DNA of 64,000 nt from Pyxidicoccus trucidator (GTDB lineage: Bacteria; Myxococcota; Myxococcia; Myxococcales; Myxococcaceae), in assembly GCF_010894435.1 (NCBI RefSeq), contig NZ_JAAIXZ010000001.1, forward strand, positions 836,322 through 900,321, written 5' to 3'. The notes beneath the pieces are model-generated. The model made no database searches. It worked only from the letters and a program-made list of their open reading frames with translations, and had not been told where the DNA came from. The translations under genes and the position numbers were made by a program. Below are positions 58,600-64,000 of this stretch, in pieces. Every line of letters starts with the position of its first letter. Position 1 is the stretch's first letter.

Positions 58600-60129
58600 A
58601 TGACCGGCGGGATGTGGATCAGCCTGGTGGCGTGTGTGGGGCTGCTCGCCCTGGCGGGGCTCGCGCTCTCGCGCGTGGGCCGCAGCCCGCTGGCGCTGCC
58701 GCTGTCGTTGCTGTCCATCACCCTGGCCACCTGGAACTTCTCCGGCTTCGCGCTGGAGCGCCTGGACGATGGGGGCTGGCGGCTGCTGGGCTTCGCCGCG
58801 GGGCTGATGACGGTGCCCTGCACGCTGCACTTCATCCTCGCGTTCGTCGGACGGCGGCGGCGCTCGGCGTGGGCGATGTTCGGCAGCTATGCCGTCTTCA
58901 GCGCGCTGGGCCTGGTGATGCTGGCCGGGCTCTTCGCGCCGTCGCTCGCCGAGCACCTGCTCTCGCTGCGCTTCGGGCTGACGGTGACGGCGCTGGTGAC
59001 ACCGCCGCTGGGCGGAGGCTTCACGCTGCTGGTGCTGCACCTGCGCCGCACGCACCAGCCGGACGAGCGCGCCCGGGCGGGGCTGGTGCTGCTGGGGCTG
59101 ACGCTGCTGGTGGCGCTGCTGCTGACCGAGCTGGCGGCGGAATTGGGGCTGCTGGTTCCCCGGCTGGGCAACATCGGCACGCTGCTGGGCCTGCCGGTGA
59201 TGGGGACGGCGGCGCTGCGCTTCGGACTCTTCGGCCGGGACGCGGGAGCGCCGCGCATGGCGCTGCACGCGGCGGCGGTGGCGGGCGTGGGCGTGCTGGC
59301 GTACCTCACCGTCTTCCGCCTCTTCGCCGCGCAGGCCGCCACGCTGGTGGTGTGCACCACGGCCGTCACGTTCGGCCTGGTGGCCGCCACGCGCCGGGGC
59401 GTCACCGCCTACGTCACTCGGAGCGAGCGCATGGAGCGGCTGGCCACGCTGGGCCGCTTCTCCGCGCAGATGGCGCATGACCTGAAGAACCCCATCGCCG
59501 CGATGAAGGGCGCCGCGCAGTACCTCAAGGAGGAGCACGCGCGCGGGCAGCCGTGGGACGGGCACGGCGAGTTCCTGGACCTGCTGCTGGAGCAGGTGGA
59601 GCGGCTGGACCGGGTGGTGGACACGTACCAGCGGCTGGCGCGCGTGGAGCCGCTGCCCCGGCCCGTGGACCTGGGCCGGCTGGTGGAGGGCGTGCTGTCG
59701 CTCCAGTCCTTCGCCAGCCCGGGGCAGGTGTCCATCCTCCGCGAGCTGACGCCGGGCCTGCCGCCCTGCTCGGGGGACGAGGACCTGTTGGCGAACGCGC
59801 TGGAGAACCTGGTGCGCAATGCCTTCGAGGCGATGTCGAAGGGAGGCACGCTCACCGTGCGCACGCTGCGGGATGGCCCGGGCGTGGCGGTGGAGGTGGA
59901 GGACACGGGCGAGGGGATGGACGCACGCACCCGTGAGCGCGCCTTCGACGACTTCTACACCACGAAGGCCTCGGGCAGCGGCCTGGGGCTGGCGTTCGTC
60001 CGGCGGGTGGTGGAGGCACACGGCGGCGAGGTGTCCCTGACAAGCCGGGAGGGTCACGGTACGGTGGTTCGCATGCGCCTGCCGGCGGGTATCCCGCACA
60101 TGTCGACCGGGGAAGGAGAGGCCGCGTGA
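58600..60129 (+). CDS. NtrB-type membrane sensor histidine kinase
   Basis: A 509-residue protein with AGGAGG before the ATG at 58600. Residues about 1-270 contain seven or eight hydrophobic segments (an integral sensor domain of 7TM-type). The HisKA domain follows with M-A-H-D-L-K-N-P-I-A-A (phosphorylated His293), then the HATPase domain with the N box E-N-L-V-R-N-A-F-E-A, G1 D-T-G-E-G-M and G2 G-S-G-L-G-L-A-F-V. All catalytic boxes are intact. It overlaps the response-regulator gene by 4 bases, so the two form a cognate pair. Confidence 0.94.
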   Translation: MTGGMWISLVACVGLLALAGLALSRVGRSPLALPLSLLSITLATWNFSGFALERLDDGGWRLLGFAAGLMTVPCTLHFILAFVGRRRRSAWAMFGSYAVFSALGLVMLAGLFAPSLAEHLLSLRFGLTVTALVTPPLGGGFTLLVLHLRRTHQPDERARAGLVLLGLTLLVALLLTELAAELGLLVPRLGNIGTLLGLPVMGTAALRFGLFGRDAGAPRMALHAAAVAGVGVLAYLTVFRLFAAQAATLVVCTTAVTFGLVAATRRGVTAYVTRSERMERLATLGRFSAQMAHDLKNPIAAMKGAAQYLKEEHARGQPWDGHGEFLDLLLEQVERLDRVVDTYQRLARVEPLPRPVDLGRLVEGVLSLQSFASPGQVSILRELTPGLPPCSGDEDLLANALENLVRNAFEAMSKGGTLTVRTLRDGPGVAVEVEDTGEGMDARTRERAFDDFYTTKASGSGLGLAFVRRVVEAHGGEVSLTSREGHGTVVRMRLPAGIPHMSTGEGEAA

Positions 60130-61541
60130 GCGAGCCATTGAAGGGGAACGTACTGCTGGTGGACGACGACCCGGCGGTGGCCAAGGTGCTGGGCGCGCTG
60201 CTGACGCAGGCGGGGCTGACGACGCACACGGCCCGAGACGGGCAGGAGGCGCTCGCGCTGCTGGGGCGCAAGCCCATCGACGTGGTGGTGAGCGACGTGC
60301 GCATGCCCGGCATGGACGGCATGCAGCTGCTGTCGGAGGTGGCGAAGAGCTGGCCGGACGTGCCCGTCATCCTGCTCACCGCGCACGGCACGGTGCCGCT
60401 GGCGGTGGAGGCGATGAAGGCTGGCGCCGCGGACTTCGTGCTCAAGCCGTTCGACCGGGAGGAGATTCTCTTCACCGTCCGCAAGGCGCTGCTGCGCGCG
60501 CACGACGACACGGCGCGCGAGCCGCTCCGGGCGCCGGGCCCCTTCATCGGCCGCAGCCGGGCCATGGCGGACGTGCAGACCATGCTGGCGAAGGCGGCCA
60601 CGGGCACGGCGACGGTGCTGCTGCGCGGCGAGTCCGGCACGGGCAAGGAGCTGGCGGCGAAGGCGGTGCACGACGGCAGCCCCCGGCGTGCGGGGCCCTT
60701 CGTGAAGCTGCACTGCGCGGCGCTGCCGGACACGCTGCTGGAGAGCGAGCTGTTCGGCTACGAGAAGGGTGCATTCACCGGCGCGGCCACTCGTAAGCCG
60801 GGGCGCGTGGAGCTGGCGCACGGCGGCACGCTGTTCCTGGACGAGGTGGGCGACATCCCCCTCTCCATGCAGGTGAAGCTGCTGCGCGTGATTCAGGAGC
60901 GCGAGTTGGAGCGGCTGGGCGGCACGCAGCCGGTGAAGGTGGACGTGCGCTTCGTCGCGGCCACGCACCAGCCGCTGGAGCAGTTGGTGAAGGAGGGCCG
61001 CTTCCGCGAGGACCTCTTCTACCGGCTCAACGTGGTGCCGGTGGAACTGCCCCCGCTGCGCGCGCGCCCGGAGGACATCGAGCCGCTGGCCCGGCACTTC
61101 CTGGAGGCGCATGCGAAGGCCAACGGCCGGCCGCCCTTCACGCTGACCGATGATGGGCTCGCGGTGCTCCAGGCGCAGCCGTGGCCGGGCAACGTGCGCC
61201 AGCTCCAGAACTTCCTGGAGCGGCTGGTGGTGCTGTCGGACGGACAGGTGCTCTCGGCGGCGGAGGTGACGCACGAGCTGGCCCGCCAGCCAGGACTGTC
61301 ACCCTCCCCCACCATCATGGCCGTGGCGAGGCCTGGCCCGGGCGCTCTGCAGCCCGCGAGCGCACCGGCGGGAGGTACGGATTCGGGCCTCACGCTGGAG
61401 TCCCAGCGCAAGGGCATGGAGCAACAGGCCCTGGTAGACGCACTGAAGCGCGCGGGCGACAACCGCACGCTCGCGGCGCGGCTGCTCGGCATCAGCCGGC
61501 GCACGCTCTACAACAAGTTGGAGGAGCACGGGCTGCTCTGA
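60126..61541 (+). CDS. NtrC-family sigma-54-dependent response regulator
   Basis: A 471-residue protein starting at a GTG at 60126 (overlap GTGA with the kinase). It has a receiver domain (about 8-120) with phospho-acceptor Asp57 in V-V-S-D-V-R-M-P, an AAA+ domain (about 145-375) with Walker A G-E-S-G-T-G-K-E (168-175), the sigma-54-contacting G-A-F-T-G-A loop (215-220) and G-G-T-L-F-L-D-E-V, and a C-terminal FIS-type helix-turn-helix ([13 protein letters not shown]). It activates sigma-54 promoters when phosphorylated by the upstream kinase. Its targets are not visible here. Confidence 0.96.
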   Translation: MSEPLKGNVLLVDDDPAVAKVLGALLTQAGLTTHTARDGQEALALLGRKPIDVVVSDVRMPGMDGMQLLSEVAKSWPDVPVILLTAHGTVPLAVEAMKAGAADFVLKPFDREEILFTVRKALLRAHDDTAREPLRAPGPFIGRSRAMADVQTMLAKAATGTATVLLRGESGTGKELAAKAVHDGSPRRAGPFVKLHCAALPDTLLESELFGYEKGAFTGAATRKPGRVELAHGGTLFLDEVGDIPLSMQVKLLRVIQERELERLGGTQPVKVDVRFVAATHQPLEQLVKEGRFREDLFYRLNVVPVELPPLRARPEDIEPLARHFLEAHAKANGRPPFTLTDDGLAVLQAQPWPGNVRQLQNFLERLVVLSDGQVLSAAEVTHELARQPGLSPSPTIMAVARPGPGALQPASAPAGGTDSGLTLESQRKGMEQQALVDALKRAGDNRTLAARLLGISRRTLYNKLEEHGLL

Positions 61542-61625
61542 GGCAGACCGCGGGCCTCACACGGGCTTCAATCAGAATACCCGAATTTCTGCTTTGCTCT
61601 CACCGGGGCCGGACAGTCCCGCCCC

Positions 61626-63284
61626 TTGAAAAGCGAGAGCCTCGTGCAGAGAAGCCCCATCTCCAGAGCCCTGCCGTTCCTCCTTGCCTTATCGGGCACC
61701 CTCCTCGCCTCGGGATGTGGTGCAGGCGAGCAGCCCCCTGCACCCGTCGCCCAGGAGCAGTCCCTCTCGACCGACACGAGCGAGTTGTACGTCGACACCA
61801 CCTCGCTCTGGATCTCTCCAGTCATCAGCGTCTGTTGGGAGAATCCGACGACCGCGAACGCTACCGAGCGGGCCTGGGTGCAGAACGCGGCCGAGGGCAC
61901 ATGGGGCAGTGTGTCGCGGGTGGACTTCGTTGGCTGGGGCACGTGCACCTCGACCTCACGCGGCATCCGCATCCGCATCGCGGACACGGGGCCGCACGTG
62001 AAGCAGCTCGGCAGCCGGCTGGACGGCTACGTCAACGGCATGGAGCTCAATTTCACCTTCGCCAACTGGGGCCAGAGCTGCCAGTCCCAGCGGGAGTTCT
62101 GCATCCGGGCCATCGCGGTGCATGAGTTCGGCCATGCGCTCGGCTTCGCGCACGAGCAGAACCGCCCGGACCGGCCGTCCACCTGCACTGAGCCCGCGCA
62201 GGGCTCCAACGGCAACCTGATGATTGGCGCCTGGGACCTCCGGTCGGTGATGAACTACTGCAACCCGGACTGGAACGGGAACGGACAGCTGAGCGCGACC
62301 GACATCGCGGGCGTTGTGCAGCTCTACGGTGACGTGCTGTCGATCCGGGAGTATGGCTACAACCAGGGCTGGCGTGTGGAGACGCATCCACGTATCGCCG
62401 CGGACGTGAATGGGGACGGACGCGCGGACATCGTCGGCTTCGCCAATGGGGGCGTGTACGTCGCGCTGTCTACCGGCACCGGCTTCACCGCTGGCCAGAT
62501 CTGGTTCCCGGAGTATGGCTACAACCAGGGCTGGCGCGTGGATCAGCACCCGCGCACCGCTGCCGATGTGAATGGAGACGGACGTGCCGACATCGTCGGC
62601 TTTGCCAATGGAGGGGTATACGTCGCGCTGTCCACCGGCACCGGCTTCACCGCTGGCCAGATCTGGTTGTCGGAGTTTGGCTATGACCAGGGCTGGCGCG
62701 TGGAGGTGCACCCGCGCACCGCCGCGGACGTGAATGGGGACGGACGTGCCGACATCGTCGGCTTCGCCAATGGGGGCGTGTACGTCGCGCTGTCTACCGG
62801 CACCGGCTTCACCGCTGGTCAGATCTGGTTGCCGGAGTATGGCTACAACCAGAGCTGGCGCGTGGAGCAGCACCCGCGCACCTCTGCCGATGTGAATGGA
62901 GACGGACGTGCCGACATCGTCGGCTTTGCCAATGGGGGGGTATACGTCGCGCTGTCCACCGGTACCGGCTTCACCGCTGGCCAGATCTGGTTGTCGGAGT
63001 TTGGCTATGACCAGGGCTGGCGCGTGGAGGTGCACCCGCGCACCGCTGCCGATGTGAATGGGGACGGGCGTGCCGACATCGTCGGCTTCGCCAATGGGGG
63101 CTTGTACGTCGCGCTGTCCACCGGCACCGGCGTCGCCGCTGGCCAGATCTGGTTGCCGGAGTATGGCTACAACCAGGGCTGGCGCGTGGAGCAGCACCCG
63201 CGCACCCTGGCGGACATCGATGGCAACGGCCGCGCCGACGTCATCGGCTTCGACAACGACGGTGTGAGCACGCACTTGTACTGA
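61626..63284 (+). CDS. Secreted zinc metalloprotease lipoprotein with FG-GAP/VCBS-type repeats
   Basis: A 552-residue protein. The listed start is a TTG at 61626; a GTG at 61644 with GAGAG upstream is an equally good alternative. It has a lipoprotein signal (L-L-A-S-G-C). The metzincin-type zinc site H-E-F-G-H-A-L-G-F-A-H (His166, Glu167, His170, His176) is followed by S-V-M-N-Y-C with the Met-turn. Residues 242-552 are five full 54-residue repeats and one partial repeat of the form E-Y-G-Y-N-Q-G-W-R-V ... D-V-N-G-D-G-R-A-D-I-V-G-F, FG-GAP/VCBS-like Ca-binding blades that may form a beta-propeller for substrate or surface binding. Confidence 0.88.
   Translation: MKSESLVQRSPISRALPFLLALSGTLLASGCGAGEQPPAPVAQEQSLSTDTSELYVDTTSLWISPVISVCWENPTTANATERAWVQNAAEGTWGSVSRVDFVGWGTCTSTSRGIRIRIADTGPHVKQLGSRLDGYVNGMELNFTFANWGQSCQSQREFCIRAIAVHEFGHALGFAHEQNRPDRPSTCTEPAQGSNGNLMIGAWDLRSVMNYCNPDWNGNGQLSATDIAGVVQLYGDVLSIREYGYNQGWRVETHPRIAADVNGDGRADIVGFANGGVYVALSTGTGFTAGQIWFPEYGYNQGWRVDQHPRTAADVNGDGRADIVGFANGGVYVALSTGTGFTAGQIWLSEFGYDQGWRVEVHPRTAADVNGDGRADIVGFANGGVYVALSTGTGFTAGQIWLPEYGYNQSWRVEQHPRTSADVNGDGRADIVGFANGGVYVALSTGTGFTAGQIWLSEFGYDQGWRVEVHPRTAADVNGDGRADIVGFANGGLYVALSTGTGVAAGQIWLPEYGYNQGWRVEQHPRTLADIDGNGRADVIGFDNDGVSTHLY
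62349..63281 (+). repeat. 162-bp tandem repeats (5.8 copies)
   Basis: Units start at 62349, 62511, 62673, 62835, 62997 and 63159 (partial), exactly 162 bp apart. Alternating opening codons (E-Y-G-Y-N-Q versus E-F-G-Y-D-Q) and shared silent differences show that units 4-5 are a copy of units 2-3, i.e. a 324-bp higher-order duplication. Confidence 0.95.
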
Positions 63285-63310
63285 GGTACCCGGATTCTTC
63301 CGCACCTCAC

Positions 63311-63338
63311 GCCGCGCGCCGGCCTCACGGCGCGCGGC
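63311..63338. terminator. Bidirectional terminator hairpin
   Basis: GCCGCGCGCC (63311-63320) pairs perfectly with GGCGCGCGGC (63329-63338), 8-base loop, between the convergent metalloprotease and wax ester synthase genes. There is no T-run. Confidence 0.7.
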
Positions 63339-63356
63339 CCCGGGCTCGGTGCCCGC

Positions 63357-64000
63357 TCACTCGCCCGTGGGCACCATCGCCCCCGCCAGTGCCTCCATCT
63401 CGTCATGGAATGCGCGGATGAGCGCATGCGGGTCCGGAACCCGGCCCGCGTCCGCGGCCACGCCCACCGTCACCTGCCCGGCGTAGCTGAAGAGGCTCAC
63501 CCCCAGGCCCAGGTGTCCGGCCTGCGGCACCCAGAAGGTGAGCCCGCCCAGCTTCGTGCCCGCCACGGACACCGCCTCGCGAGGGCCCGGCACGTTGGTG
63601 GCCACCAGCGTCGCCTTGGAGCCGAAGGCATCCACCATCGTCCGCTCCAGTGGCGCGGGCGCATACCCCAGCACCTCCAGCGCGCCGAACGTCAGCACCG
63701 CCTCCGGTGAGCGCTTCACCATGTCCATCCGCCGCGCCAGCTCGAGCAACCGCCGCCGGGGATTGCTGATGTGCACCGGCAGCCGGAGGAACACCACCCC
63801 GAAGCGGTTGCCCAGCTCGCGAGGCACCGGCTCGTCCAGCGGACGCAGGTTCACCGGCACCAGGGCGTGCACATCCTCCGGAACCACGTCGCGCGACTCC
63901 AGGTAGCGCCGCAGCGCCCCCGTCACCGCCGCCAGCAGCACGTCGTTCACCGTGCCGCCCAGCGCCTGGCCCACCGCCTTCACCTGCGCCAGCGGCACCG
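63357..64000 (-). CDS. Wax ester synthase/diacylglycerol acyltransferase, C-terminal part (cut by window edge)
   Basis: The frame is open to the end of the window, so the N-terminus with the HHxxxDG active site is outside. The visible 213 residues match the WS/DGAT C-terminal domain: G-G-T-V-N-D-V-L-L-A-A-V (the N-D-V motif), L-V-P-V-N-L-R-P, G-N-R-F-G-V-V-F-L-R-L-P, T-N-V-P-G-P-R-E and G-H-L-G-L-G-V-S-L-F-S-Y. It would esterify acyl-CoA with fatty alcohols or diacylglycerol to make storage wax or triacylglycerol. Confidence 0.92.
   Translation of the reverse strand, partial: VPLAQVKAVGQALGGTVNDVLLAAVTGALRRYLESRDVVPEDVHALVPVNLRPLDEPVPRELGNRFGVVFLRLPVHISNPRRRLLELARRMDMVKRSPEAVLTFGALEVLGYAPAPLERTMVDAFGSKATLVATNVPGPREAVSVAGTKLGGLTFWVPQAGHLGLGVSLFSYAGQVTVGVAADAGRVPDPHALIRAFHDEMEALAGAMVPTGE

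Noticed and set aside
62349..63281. CRISPR-like regular repeats
   Set aside because: The 162-bp units are contiguous, in frame and encode FG-GAP-like motifs, with no unique spacers.

Overview
The window is about 70% G+C with tightly packed, often overlapping genes. It carries gene types typical of predatory deltaproteobacteria: a eukaryotic-type Ser/Thr kinase, DUF4388 and FIS/sigma-54 regulators, a minor-pilin/PilY1 cluster, Tad-like pilins and many lipoproteins. It most resembles a Myxococcaceae chromosome (Myxococcus, Corallococcus or Pyxidicoccus); this is inference, as no database could be searched. I saw no rRNA, tRNA, CRISPR array, transposase or integrase. No gene-free stretch exceeds 300 bases; the longest (11922-12205 and 44626-44890) hold only candidate leader or promoter sequence.

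Layout. 1-12874: kinase C-terminus, a large TPR/DUF3857 lipoprotein, an ankyrin protein, a WXXGXW secreted protein, a TetR regulator divergent from a DUF6463-DUF2867 fusion with a three-dyad operator between them, a secreted hydrolase, an isoaspartyl peptidase lipoprotein and a DJ-1/PfpI protein. 12919-19223: a complete suf operon (rrf2-sufB-sufC-sufD-sufS-sufU-sufT, minus strand) for Fe-S cluster assembly, with a palindromic operator upstream. 19408-22690: a LivJ-like binding lipoprotein whose 3' end is repeated (18 bp) on the far side of a two-gene ATPase/TOPRIM-like cassette, the best candidate for an acquired defence-like module. 22715-27494: a minus-strand Tad-type pilin/pseudopilin cluster, including a 58-residue Flp pilin and a small secreted protein with twin CX3C motifs. 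27713-33827: a co-directional set of coiled-coil protein, HemW, TPR protein and DUF4388 protein. 34022-36625: a double-domain M16 protease. 36648-44625: type IVa minor pilins and PilY1. 44891-46197: two lipoproteins. 46238-53941: PrmA, a YdjM-like membrane protein, an AraC regulator followed by three operator-like direct repeats and two Mpo1-like membrane proteins, an adenylate cyclase, a second asparaginase type and RsmE. 54053-64000: a GlsB/YeaQ membrane protein with a Shine-Dalgarno-sequestering hairpin, an RDD protein, a MshEN/GAF-like/HEAT protein, an NtrB/NtrC-type two-component pair, a metalloprotease with six near-identical 54-residue repeats, and a partial wax ester synthase.

How genes work together. 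The suf genes form one translationally coupled operon, probably feedback-controlled by the Rrf2 protein. The pilin cluster would build the tip/priming complex of type IVa pili. The Tad-like genes lack their own ATPase and secretin here and would need partners elsewhere. The sensor kinase and sigma-54 activator at 58600-61541 form one unit, possibly with the upstream MshEN/HEAT protein.
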